Below, one piece after another: positions 15,453 through 24,138 of a DNA stretch of 64,000 nucleotides. The notes under the pieces were generated by a model, which did not search any database, was not told the origin of the DNA, and was given only the letters and a program-made list of their open reading frames with translations. The stretch is from positions 62,001 to 126,000 of the forward strand of contig NZ_JBLXDN010000005.1 in the NCBI RefSeq assembly GCF_048264025.1. The letters are read 5' to 3'. Numbering within the stretch: position 1 is the first letter of the stretch; every line of letters starts with the position of its first letter. A program made the translations under genes and the position numbers. Origin of the DNA: Nitrincola sp048264025 (GTDB lineage: Bacteria; Pseudomonadota; Gammaproteobacteria; Pseudomonadales; Balneatricaceae).

Positions 15453-16158
15453 GATTTTTCTCCAGCCAGACAAGACCAACCAGACCACCGGTTATTGCAC
15501 CCACTATGACGTGACTGTTTTCTGGCAAAAACCAATAGGCCAGGATTGATGAGCTGGCTGCCAGTGTCCAGATCACCAGCATCCGCAGGTTTTTTTCTCC
15601 ACCGACAACCATAGCGAGTAGAAAGCAGCCCATGACCATATCCAGCCCCAAACGCTCCGGATCTTGAATAACACTGCCAAAGTAGACGCCCAGCCAGGTA
15701 CCAAATATCCAGAATGACCAGAGTGCAAGCCCGCCACCCAGCAGCAGTCCCAGGCCTGGCTGTCCACGACTGAATGCCTGCATAGACAGGGCCCAGTTGG
15801 CATCAGATGCAACCAGCATAACGCCATAGCGTTTTCTCGTTGGCAGATGACGAAGCCAGGGATACAGTGTTGCGCCCATAAGCAGGTGGCGTGCATTGAT
15901 TGCAAATACAGTTATGACCAATGTGAGCAGGGATACTTGAGGGCCCCATAACTCCAGAGCGGCGAATTGTGAGGCACCGGCAAAGACCAGGGTACTCATG
16001 GCAATAATAGCCGGTGCACTCAGGCCAGACTGGGCAGCTGCCAGGCCAAACGCTACCCCGAATACCACGACAAATACTGACAGAGGGAGCAGTTGTTTAA
16101 AGCCGGTCCAAACAAGTTGGCGATCGAGTTGATGTAGCTCCGCTTCGTTGACTGACAC
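15442..16158 (-). CDS. azlC: AzlC family branched-chain amino acid permease
   Basis: A 238-residue inner membrane protein with AzlC signature LLPLSVFVVVFGVAFGLAA near the N-terminus, MSTLVFAGASQFAALELW and FAINARHLLMGATLYPWL. It forms the exporter with AzlD immediately downstream. Nothing here indicates regulation; a 190-base intergenic gap separates it from the chemoreceptor-like gene. Confidence 0.93.
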   Translation of the reverse strand: MSVNEAELHQLDRQLVWTGFKQLLPLSVFVVVFGVAFGLAAAQSGLSAPAIIAMSTLVFAGASQFAALELWGPQVSLLTLVITVFAINARHLLMGATLYPWLRHLPTRKRYGVMLVASDANWALSMQAFSRGQPGLGLLLGGGLALWSFWIFGTWLGVYFGSVIQDPERLGLDMVMGCFLLAMVVGGEKNLRMLVIWTLAASSSILAYWFLPENSHVIVGAITGGLVGLVWLEKNHER

Positions 16159-16349
16159 GTCAGGCTCCAGAAATTACAGCTTATAACCTGTTATGTATTG
16201 GAGTTTAATTTGAATAAAGCGAATACGTCTGGTGAATGCTATTCAATTAACGCACAGGTTATTGAGGTCGCATGAGTCTACCAGATCTTCAGATCAACTG
16301 GCCAAAATGCTTTGTAGCAGTGACATTATTATTCCAATAAGGTACTTAC

Positions 16350-18089
16350 CTACCAGACTTTACCCATCCAGCGCTGGTTCAGTTCACGGTATTCCGGGCG
16401 TTTACGGAACTCAAGGATGAAACTGTTAATTGCCGCTAGCAGTGTCAGGCTGGAGGCATGATCACTGACCCCGACACTGTAATGCCAAAGCTCATTCGCC
16501 AGGTTACCTGGCAGTAGCTCGATGCGATCAGACCAGGGGCTGTCCGGATGGGTGGCGGCCCAGTAATAGATAGGTAGATCGACGGCAAAGGCATCGACAG
16601 TCCCCTTGCACAACGCATCATGGATCCAGCTTTGATTGGTGTAAGCCAGTAAGTTGGACAGTTGGATCTGCCCACCTGGCGTGTGCAGATTACTACGCCA
16701 GCGTAAACCGGCTTCTTCCAGGGTGGTAAAGGCGGCGGGATCATTGATGCACCCCAGTACCTTTCCCTGCAAGCTTTCAATACTCTTAATGGATTCATCA
16801 CCCTTGCGACGTGCCAGTATATAGGGCAGGGATACATAAGGTTCGGAGAAGGCGACACCTTCATAGTTGGGGTCAGGTGGCAGGGCGCTCCAGACCAGAT
16901 CCACCTCGGCTTCACCCGGCCGGTCACCGCAATCAAGCAGCTGGGTACAGAGATCCCAGGGTTGTTCAATAAACTGGCATTTGACCCCGAGTGATTGTGC
17001 AAACATCTGTGCCATTTCAGCATCAAACCCCTGCAAGGGGGCACTGTCAGTTGTTCTGAAAGATAACCCCTTAAAGTCCGGCTCTATGGCGATACGTACC
17101 ACACCACGTTCACGTATTGCAGCCAGGCGGTCAAAACCTGGATCAGTCACCATTCCTTGCTGTATGCAGCTTTTCTGCCACTGTTGACTCAGGCTCTTTA
17201 AGCCCGAATGTTGAGGTGATAGCTGGCTGATCAATTCACGGCCCTGATGGATTTTGTGATTGGCACGCTCACTGGCGCCGCTGCCTATCTCGAGTGTGGC
17301 GTTAATGATACGGTTGTTGCTGTCTATTTCATCCAGGTGGTTAGTCATACTGGAAAGCAACTGATGCAGGCGTTCCAGAGAGTGTTCAACCTGACCTGAA
17401 AGCTCGGAAATACGGGTTTCAGCGCGGGCAAGCAGCTCAATGATGGTCTGTTCCAATGGTGAAAGATCTATCTGCTGATAGGCATTGCGAGCACTTTCCC
17501 GGGTACGACGTGCCAGCATGCGGACCTCATCGGCTACCACGGCAAAGCCTGCTCCGGCTTCGCCTGCCCGAGCGGCCTCAATGGCCGCGTTCAGTGCCAG
17601 CAGATCAACGGTTTTACCGATATTATCTATCCCTGCAATGACTGAGCGTGCATGTTCGGCTTTGGTGTTCATTTCTTTGCGTAGGGAAGAGAGGTGTTCT
17701 GAAAAAAATTGGTGCACAGCCTGAAGTTCCAGCTCTACTTCAGTGCGCAGAGAATCAGCTTCTTGTGAGCCGGACTGCAGTGATTGCCTTGAACTTTTCA
17801 GGTAGTCCTGCTGTTCGGTGGTTTTTCCTGCTATTTCGAGTAGCGTATTGCTGGCAACCCCAAGGCTATGTTGTGTATGACGTTGTAGGGCGTCAAGCCG
17901 TTTGAATACAGACTGTATCGGCTGTACAAGCGGCGTTAGCTTAGGGTCTTCCAGGTGCTGGCGTAAAAAATCGGGCAGGTCCTTGGCGTTCAATAACGCA
18001 TCGTTCTGTTTTGACTCAACAGCGGTTAACCATTCGGGACGGGATTCTTTGGACTTGTCGAGTTGTGATGGCGTTGAAAAAAACAACAT
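16350..18089 (-). CDS. Soluble chemoreceptor fused to a solute-binding domain
   Basis: A 579-residue protein with two parts. Residues about 20-310 are coiled-coil with an MCP signalling tip (GKTVDLLALNAAIEAARAGE and then GAGFAVVADEVRMLARRTRE), the CheA/CheW contact. Residues about 325-579 form an SBP_bac_3 domain (GVVRIAIEPDFKGLSF, QGFDAEMAQMFAQSLGVKC, YRELNQRWMGKVW). There is no signal peptide and no transmembrane segment, so both parts should be cytoplasmic; normally such ligand-binding domains are periplasmic and precede the signalling part. ATG 18089 follows GGAGAG. It may report on cytoplasmic amino acids. The domain assignments are secure; ligand unknown. Confidence 0.85.
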   Translation of the reverse strand: MLFFSTPSQLDKSKESRPEWLTAVESKQNDALLNAKDLPDFLRQHLEDPKLTPLVQPIQSVFKRLDALQRHTQHSLGVASNTLLEIAGKTTEQQDYLKSSRQSLQSGSQEADSLRTEVELELQAVHQFFSEHLSSLRKEMNTKAEHARSVIAGIDNIGKTVDLLALNAAIEAARAGEAGAGFAVVADEVRMLARRTRESARNAYQQIDLSPLEQTIIELLARAETRISELSGQVEHSLERLHQLLSSMTNHLDEIDSNNRIINATLEIGSGASERANHKIHQGRELISQLSPQHSGLKSLSQQWQKSCIQQGMVTDPGFDRLAAIRERGVVRIAIEPDFKGLSFRTTDSAPLQGFDAEMAQMFAQSLGVKCQFIEQPWDLCTQLLDCGDRPGEAEVDLVWSALPPDPNYEGVAFSEPYVSLPYILARRKGDESIKSIESLQGKVLGCINDPAAFTTLEEAGLRWRSNLHTPGGQIQLSNLLAYTNQSWIHDALCKGTVDAFAVDLPIYYWAATHPDSPWSDRIELLPGNLANELWHYSVGVSDHASSLTLLAAINSFILEFRKRPEYRELNQRWMGKVW

Positions 18090-18254
18090 GCATTACTCTC
18101 CAGAAATTTGTATTTCTCTTGGGAATGCAATTTTCACGCCGACTCGCATAAACGACTACAGGCGTCGCTCTATACTGATGGGGCAATGCTATCCTCTAAC
18201 TCAGGCAGTCGGTATGATGGTTGGCTTAAAGATGAATTGAATTAGGGACCTGGC

Positions 18255-19268
18255 TTGAAGCTTCAACTACCTTTCTGGCTTTATCCACTGGCGTTTATTC
18301 TCGGCCTGCTGATCGGCGCTGCGGCGCTGCGTTATACCCCCGATGGGCGCATCAACCTGATGCTGGTCTGGTTGGTTTGGGCTGGGCTGCCGTTTGTCGG
18401 GGCGTGTATCTCTGGACTAATGATGTTTCGCAAGCAGCGAGCCCCCTGGTTGTTGAGGTTCAGTGGAGCCCAACGCTGGCAGTTGGATAGCCAGTCACAA
18501 CTGAGGCTGTGGTTGAAACTGCATCAACTCTGGTGCTTGAGTGCGCTAGGTGTGCTGGCCGCTTTTCTGACGCTGCTGTTATTCACCGATCTGGCATTTG
18601 GCTGGAGTTCAACGCTGCTCGATGATCCGGCTGTCATCCACAAAGTCACTCAAATGATCAGTGTTCATTGGCAAGCCTACTGGCCGTCTGCTGTACCGGA
18701 TCAGGCACTGATAGAACACACTCGCTTTATTCGTATCGCCCCGACCACTGAGCATGCCGTGAATGCGGGAGACTGGTGGCCGTTTTTGCTGGCAAGTCTG
18801 GTGACCTATAACCTGCTGCCGCGAATTTTGCTTATTCTGGTTTGTCAGTTGCAGTTGCGCCATTATTCACACCGCCTGAGTATTAGCTCGAATCAGCCTG
18901 TGTCGGCATCAACTGAAACAGCCTTGGCTGATCTGCGGGTACAAGACCTGGCAGACTGGGAAGGCGTTGAACAGCTATTCTGGGAGATAAACACGTCAGA
19001 AGGGCTGACGTTGGGCGTAGACAGTTGGGAGTCAGATCAACAGCGCTGGCAGGCTCTGCTCAAGCGCAAACCGTCCCGGCTGGTCTGGTGTATCGATTTG
19101 CGCCGCTCACCCTTGGCAGAAATGGCCGATAGGGTAAAACAGGCATCGGCATTGGGGATTTCGCAGGCGATCCAGGTCTGGGATAACAGCCTGGAGTCAC
19201 CAATTCATGCCAAGGATAGCTGGCAATTGTTTGCCAGGCAGCATCAACTGATTTGGCTGGAGGGGTAA
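18255..19268 (+). CDS. DUF2868 family membrane protein
   Basis: A 337-residue protein with four or so hydrophobic segments: two in the first 60 residues, one near 100-115 and one near 190. The C-terminal soluble part includes RKPSRLVWCIDLRRSPL. The pattern fits DUF2868, which is usually encoded next to a DUF3482 GTPase, as here. The start is TTG 18255, six bases after AGGGA; no ATG is suitably placed. It overlaps the next gene by one base (TAATG). It presumably anchors or partners the GTPase. Function unknown. Confidence 0.8.
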   Translation: MKLQLPFWLYPLAFILGLLIGAAALRYTPDGRINLMLVWLVWAGLPFVGACISGLMMFRKQRAPWLLRFSGAQRWQLDSQSQLRLWLKLHQLWCLSALGVLAAFLTLLLFTDLAFGWSSTLLDDPAVIHKVTQMISVHWQAYWPSAVPDQALIEHTRFIRIAPTTEHAVNAGDWWPFLLASLVTYNLLPRILLILVCQLQLRHYSHRLSISSNQPVSASTETALADLRVQDLADWEGVEQLFWEINTSEGLTLGVDSWESDQQRWQALLKRKPSRLVWCIDLRRSPLAEMADRVKQASALGISQAIQVWDNSLESPIHAKDSWQLFARQHQLIWLEG

Positions 19269-20641
19269 TGCTTGCAGATGCCGCACATTTTTGTGTTGTC
19301 GGACACCCCAACAAGGGCAAGTCCTCCATTGTCTCGACGCTGACAGAAAATGACACTGTTCAGATAGGTGTGGAGTCAGGGACGACCCGGCAGGCCGATA
19401 GCTTTTCTTTTATCGCTGATAATCGACTGTTGCTGGCGCTGACGGATACCCCCGGTTTTCAGCGTGCACGCCAGGTGTTGGCCTGGTTGCAACAACAGAC
19501 TGTGGCACCGCATGAACGTGCCGCCAGAGTGCGTGCTTTCCTTGATGTTGCCGAGCATCGCCAGACCTTTCCCGATGAAGTCGCGCTGCTGACCCCGGTG
19601 ATGCAGGGTGCCGGGATTATTTATGTCACTGATGCGTCTGGACCGGTGTCGGCCAGTGATCTGGCAGAAATGGAGATTCTGCGTTGGACAGGTCAGCCGC
19701 GTATGGCGGTGATCAACCCGATGGCAGGCAGCACGCATCAGGATGAGTGGCGCCAGACACTCAATCAGTATTTTCAGTGGGTGAGGGTATTTGATCCCAT
19801 GAGTGCACAGTTGGATTCGCGACTGCAGCTCTTGCGCGCCATGAACGAACTGGCTGAACCGGAACAGCAACGTGCCTTAAAACGCTTGATTCAGCACCTG
19901 GAGACTCGTGAGTCTGGGCGTCTGAGTCAGTACGCGCAGCAGTTGGCCGCTTATTGGTGTGAACAGATCACCCGGACACTGGATGCCACCAGGCTTCAGC
20001 CTGGCCAATCGGCAGAGGAGGCGTTGCAACAGTCACTGAATAAGGCAGAGGAGGCCAGGTTTCAGCAATGGATGCAGCAATCTGGTTATAGCCGCCTTGA
20101 ACTTGAGACGCAGCCGAACTGGGTGAAAGATTTTAATCAGCTTATGGATACCGAACAGTGGTCTTTCTGGGGATTAAGATCCAAAGAGTTACTGATAGTA
20201 TCAGCTGCCACAGGTGCGGCGGCCGGTTCGCTGTTTGATGTGGGTACCGGTGGCAGCTCTTTGTTGTTAGGGGCTATTACTGGCGGAATTATAGGTACAG
20301 CCGGTGGCTGGTTAGTTTCTCAGCAACAGCCTGGCTCACGCTTGTCGCTGCCTGGAATTAAAAAACAGCAGGTGATTGGTCCGGTGAAGCACCCGAATTT
20401 CCCCTTTGTAGTGATGGCGCGTAGCCTCAGTTTTCTTAATCAGCTCTGGTCACGCACTCATGCCCGGCGCGATGCCCTGCAATTACAGGTCAAGGCTTCG
20501 ACCTGGTCTCAGACCGAACAGGTGCGTTTGCTGCGTTGGGCAAAACAGCTGCAATCCGATAAGTGGAGCGAGAAATCCCAGCAGGCACTGGAAGCCTGGA
20601 TAGTCACGCAGTTGAGCGAAAACACCGATCAGTCAGCGTAG
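19268..20641 (+). CDS. GTPase with DUF3482 domain
   Basis: A 457-residue protein. The N-terminal GTPase domain has G1 GHPNKGKSS, a switch-region SGTTRQ, and G3 DTPGF; the expected N-K-x-D at G4 is replaced by INPMAG, so nucleotide specificity may be relaxed. The C-terminal DUF3482 part has glycine-rich hydrophobic helices (AAGSLFDVGTGGSSLLLGAITGG) likely to insert in the membrane. ATG 19268 overlaps the upstream stop codon and has GGAGGGG before it. Together with DUF2868 it forms a conserved pair of unknown role. The gene converges with phzF and overlaps it by 13 bases. Confidence 0.85.
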   Translation: MLADAAHFCVVGHPNKGKSSIVSTLTENDTVQIGVESGTTRQADSFSFIADNRLLLALTDTPGFQRARQVLAWLQQQTVAPHERAARVRAFLDVAEHRQTFPDEVALLTPVMQGAGIIYVTDASGPVSASDLAEMEILRWTGQPRMAVINPMAGSTHQDEWRQTLNQYFQWVRVFDPMSAQLDSRLQLLRAMNELAEPEQQRALKRLIQHLETRESGRLSQYAQQLAAYWCEQITRTLDATRLQPGQSAEEALQQSLNKAEEARFQQWMQQSGYSRLELETQPNWVKDFNQLMDTEQWSFWGLRSKELLIVSAATGAAAGSLFDVGTGGSSLLLGAITGGIIGTAGGWLVSQQQPGSRLSLPGIKKQQVIGPVKHPNFPFVVMARSLSFLNQLWSRTHARRDALQLQVKASTWSQTEQVRLLRWAKQLQSDKWSEKSQQALEAWIVTQLSENTDQSA

Positions 20642-21513
20642 TAGAGCTTGCCTTCACCCACAATAATGGCTTGCCCGCCCACCTGTACCAAACCTGGCTT
20701 AAGATCCCCATTAGCGGCGGTATAGATCACGCTAGGCCGTCCCATTTCAACACCCTGATGAATTTTCCAGCGTAGCGCGTTGGGTTGGTTAGCGGCCAGG
20801 TAGCCGGTCAAGGCGGCGGCTGCACTGCCGGTCGCAGGATCTTCACAGATACTGGCATGCATACAGAACATGCGGCTGCGTATCACGGTTCCGGTTTCGG
20901 TCCCGGTTTCGGTTGGCTGTTCCGTCACGTAAAGATAGATTTGCTCAGCACTACTGCTAGCGATAAAATCTGCCTAGATGGTTGCAGAGATGATAACGCC
21001 CTCCAGGGCCGCCATGTCCGCTAACTCGATCAAGTGGTAGGGCAGCCCGCAGGAGGCAATCACAGGCTTGCCAATCACCTGGTGTGTTTCGAGACCCAAT
21101 AGCGCCGCAGCGCTGGCGTGATCAAGACGGCTGTGTGTAACCTTGGCAGGCTGGGCGGTGGTAAAGGTTACTTGTCCTTGAGCATAGTTCACCGCGAGTT
21201 CGCCAATTGGCGGTTGTAGCACTAGAGTCTGCTTAGGGTTGACTAATCTCAACGCCGCCAGCAAGTGCGCAGTACCTACTGTCGGGTGGCCTGCAAATGG
21301 CAACTCTTCAGTCGGGGTAAAAATCCGCATCGGGTAGTGATTTGAGCCAGTGACAGCGCCCAAAAATACCGTTTCGGCTAGATTAAGCTCATTGGCAAAC
21401 GCCTGCATTCTGCTGGTTGCCAATCCATCAGCATTTGCAAATACAGCCAATGGATTGCCTGAAAAAGGCTGGTTGGTAAACACATCCAGCAGATAATATT
21501 CAGCAGTTTTCAT
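20629..21513 (-). pseudogene. PhzF family isomerase-like gene with an in-frame amber codon
   Basis: The frame encodes a 294-codon PhzF-fold protein: YYLLDVFTNQPFSGNPLAV, the conserved Glu in LNLAETVFL, RIFTPTEELPFAGHPTVGTAH, and after the interruption SICEDPATGSAAAALTGYL. A TAG at 20974-20976 interrupts it after ...VIISATI, while the frame on both sides is otherwise open and collinear with the family (ADFIASSSAEQIYLYVTEQP follows). It is thus a single-base nonsense mutation (CAG or similar to TAG), a sequencing error or a recent pseudogene. ATG 21513 lies just past the stop of the DUF1127 gene, with which it is likely co-transcribed. Confidence 0.85.
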
Positions 21514-21514
21514 A

Positions 21515-21700
21515 TCAGTCTCTTTTAAAAGATGGCAGGTTCCAAAAGGGTTTTTGCGCTTCATTTTTCGCCTGTGAACGCGTAATGCCTGCATCTGCTA
21601 GCAACCGGTCATCAAGTTTGAGTAACTGGCGGCGGCTGCGGCCGCATTGCAAGTAGTTGCGCAGACGTTGGTGAAGCTGAGTAAAGTTGAAGTGTGACAT
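21515..21700 (-). CDS. DUF1127 small protein
   Basis: 61-residue Arg-rich protein with the DUF1127 pattern RRQLLKLDDRLLADAGITRSQAKNEA. Members act in RNA turnover and phosphate or arginine regulation in alphaproteobacteria, but most are uncharacterised. ATG 21700 has GAGGAG seven bases upstream. It is first in an operon with phzF and divergent from the MocR regulator, which may control it. Confidence 0.88.
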   Translation of the reverse strand: MSHFNFTQLHQRLRNYLQCGRSRRQLLKLDDRLLADAGITRSQAKNEAQKPFWNLPSFKRD

Positions 21701-21751
21701 GATTTATCTCCTCATAGTTTGCCTAACTAGAGTACTCAGTGCTAGGATTTT

Positions 21752-21832
21752 GATACAGATATAGGTTTTGCTATTTTTAAGATACAGAAGAATATTATGC
21801 CTCTGTATGGCTATTTATCTGTGCATCTGTAT
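21752..21832. promoter_or_regulatory. Repeated operator-like sites between DUF1127 and the MocR gene
   Basis: GATACAG occurs at 21752-21758 and 21781-21787, and the inverse CTGTAT at 21803-21808 and 21827-21832, with a related ATCTGTGC at 21817-21824. MocR regulators commonly bind sets of direct and inverted half-sites in the divergent intergenic region, so these are likely the binding sites of the product of 21862-23301. Confidence 0.6.
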
Positions 21833-21861
21833 TGTTTTCTGGCTTGAAGTGGGGGTGTGTT

Positions 21862-23301
21862 ATGACGCGCTACGAAGAGGTTGCCAGTATATTACGGCAA
21901 CGTATTGAGCATGATATTTACCATGTGGGAGATCGTCTGCCCTCTATCCGCGCTGTGTGCCAGGAGATGGAGGTCAGCATTTCGACGGCTCAAGAAGCCT
22001 ATCGACAGTTATTGGATGCGGCACTCATCGAGTCGCGTCCCAAATCTGGTTACTTTGTGCTACCAAGCCGAGTGCCTAGTGTGTTGCCGTCGATCTCACG
22101 CCCAGCGCAGCGTCCCTTGGATGTTTCCCAATGGGATCAGGTACTGGAACTTGTCGCAACCCAGCGTGATGACACCCGGCTTCTATTAGGATGTGGCGTA
22201 CCCAATCTGACTTATGAAACCTTGCGTCCTTTGTCAAAAATCCTGGCAGGCTTACACCGCAGCAATAACCTCTACGGCTTTAATTACGACAAACTGAGCG
22301 GCAGTCCTGAGCTTCGCCAGCAGGTGGCGCGGCTAGCGGTTACGTCCGGTTGTCTGTTGCACCCGGATGACATTATGGTGACCACCGGTTGTCAGGAGGC
22401 ACTGGCCATCTCGTTGCGCACGCTGACCCAGCCAGGTGATGTTGTCGCTGTGGATTCGCCCAGCTTTTACGGTACCATGCAGATTCTCAAGGCCAATGGC
22501 TTAAAAGCGCTGGAAATCCCCACTGACCCGCAAACCGGCATCAGCCTGGAAGCCTTGGAATTGGCACTGGAACAGTGGCCAATTCGTGCGATACAGGTCA
22601 CGCCGACTTACAACAACCCGTTAGGTTATACCATGCCTGAAGCGCGTAAGCGGGCGTTGTTTCAGCTCGCCCAGCGCTTCGATGTCGCCATAATCGAAGA
22701 CGATATCTATGGTGACTTGGCATTCAGTCTTCCTCGGCCGCGCACAGTGAAATCCTTCGATGACGATGGTCGGGTGATGTTGTGTAGCGGCTTTTCCAAA
22801 ACAGTGGGGCCTGGACTGCGGGTCGGGTGGCTGGCGCCAGGACGCTACCGTGATCAGGCACAGCATATGAAGTACGTTTCCACCGGTGCTTCGGCCACGC
22901 TGCCGCAACTGGCAGTAGCGGAGTTTGTAGCCAAGGGGCACTATGAGCGCCACCTGCGCTATGCTACCCGCCAGTATCAGCGTCAGCGTGACATTATGAT
23001 CAGTTGGGTGCAGCGCTACTTCCCCAAGGGCGCGGGCATCAGCTATCCTCAGGGCAGCTTTTTATTATGGGTGGAACTGCCCGCTGCGGTGGATTGCGTG
23101 CGTCTTAACGAACGTTTAGCACAGCACGCCATCCATGTGGCACCAGGATCGCTGTTTTCAGCCTCAGGCAAGTATCGTCAATGCCTGCGCCTGAACTATG
23201 CGTTTACCCTGACACCCACTATAGAAGCCGCCGTGCGCACTGTGGGTGAGCTTGCCACAGAAATGGTGCAAGAAGCGCAGCAGCATGCCGTGTGTGCCTG
23301 A
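21862..23301 (+). CDS. MocR family regulator (GntR HTH plus aminotransferase-like domain)
   Basis: A 479-residue PLP-dependent transcription factor. Residues 1-70 form a GntR winged helix (RYEEVASILRQRIE, GDRLPSIRAVCQEMEVSISTAQEAYRQL). The remainder is a fold type I aminotransferase-like domain with VTPTYNNPLG, EDDIYGDLAF and the PLP lysine in SGFSKTVGPGLRVGW. ATG 21862 is chosen over an upstream in-frame ATG (21832), because the motif begins at MTRYEE. It diverges from DUF1127-phzF and is likely their regulator; MocR proteins frequently sit next to PhzF and amino-acid genes. The effector is unknown. Confidence 0.9.
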   Translation: MTRYEEVASILRQRIEHDIYHVGDRLPSIRAVCQEMEVSISTAQEAYRQLLDAALIESRPKSGYFVLPSRVPSVLPSISRPAQRPLDVSQWDQVLELVATQRDDTRLLLGCGVPNLTYETLRPLSKILAGLHRSNNLYGFNYDKLSGSPELRQQVARLAVTSGCLLHPDDIMVTTGCQEALAISLRTLTQPGDVVAVDSPSFYGTMQILKANGLKALEIPTDPQTGISLEALELALEQWPIRAIQVTPTYNNPLGYTMPEARKRALFQLAQRFDVAIIEDDIYGDLAFSLPRPRTVKSFDDDGRVMLCSGFSKTVGPGLRVGWLAPGRYRDQAQHMKYVSTGASATLPQLAVAEFVAKGHYERHLRYATRQYQRQRDIMISWVQRYFPKGAGISYPQGSFLLWVELPAAVDCVRLNERLAQHAIHVAPGSLFSASGKYRQCLRLNYAFTLTPTIEAAVRTVGELATEMVQEAQQHAVCA

Positions 23302-24138
23302 CTAACGCTTATCCGGCAACAGGAAATTATTCCGCGGCTGATCCAGTCCCGTAAGCTCCGAACGCACAGAAGTATCCTTGAGCTGCACCCCCGATAACTG
23401 ACGCCGGTAGGATTCCAGCAGCAAGAACATCAGCTTATCAGTGGCGTCATCATAGCTCAGTCCTGGTGGGCGAATATTGGAGATACAGTTGCGCGCTGCA
23501 TCAGTCAGACCGACTTTGGGGGCGTAGGTGTAGTAGATACCCAGACTGTCGGGTGAGCTGAGGCCTGGTCGTTCACCGATCAGCAGAATCACCGAGCGGG
23601 CTTTTAGCAGTTCACCCACTTCATCACCCACAGCGACACGTCCCTGGCTGACCAGACAGATAGGTCCCGGCCTTAAACCCTCTGCATTCAGTGCGGCACC
23701 CAGTCGGCGTGCCATGGGGACAGCATGAGAGGCAACCGCGGTGGAGGACAGGCCGTCAGCGATAACGATCAGAGTATCTGGTGGGGTGATCTGTGTCGCT
23801 TGTTGCTGAAGGTAGCTTACTGAATCTGGACTGAGGCGACGCCCAAAATCAGGGCGTTGCAGGTATTCCTGACGATGGCTGACCCGACTGCTGAGGCGAT
23901 AAACCTGAAAGCCGTCTGCTTCCAGCTGTTGTTGCAGGGCCTCTTCATCCAGGGGCAGGTGGACGGCATCCCGCGCTCTGGCATGGTCCAATTGAAAAGC
24001 CAGTTGTTCACGTGTAGGAAGGCTGACACCTGTGCGTCCCAATCCGATACGTGCATCTGTATGCTGACGCAGTGATCGCCAGCTGTTGTGGGTGACGATA
24101 GCGTCTGCTTTTGCATCTGTGTTGGCATCATCGTTCAT
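23302..24138 (-). CDS. eutC: Ethanolamine ammonia-lyase small subunit
   Basis: Small subunit of the adenosylcobalamin-dependent enzyme converting ethanolamine to acetaldehyde and ammonia. Family motifs are ARIGLGRTGVSLPT, LDHARARDAVH, VIADGLSSTAVASHAVPM, LLIGERPGLSSPDSLGIYYTYAPK and ARNCISNIRPPGL. The 278-residue length is normal. Its start overlaps the eutB stop (TGATG). No microcompartment genes are in the window, so acetaldehyde is handled in free solution or elsewhere. It converges with the MocR gene, which ends one base before it. Confidence 0.96.
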   Translation of the reverse strand: MNDDANTDAKADAIVTHNSWRSLRQHTDARIGLGRTGVSLPTREQLAFQLDHARARDAVHLPLDEEALQQQLEADGFQVYRLSSRVSHRQEYLQRPDFGRRLSPDSVSYLQQQATQITPPDTLIVIADGLSSTAVASHAVPMARRLGAALNAEGLRPGPICLVSQGRVAVGDEVGELLKARSVILLIGERPGLSSPDSLGIYYTYAPKVGLTDAARNCISNIRPPGLSYDDATDKLMFLLLESYRRQLSGVQLKDTSVRSELTGLDQPRNNFLLPDKR

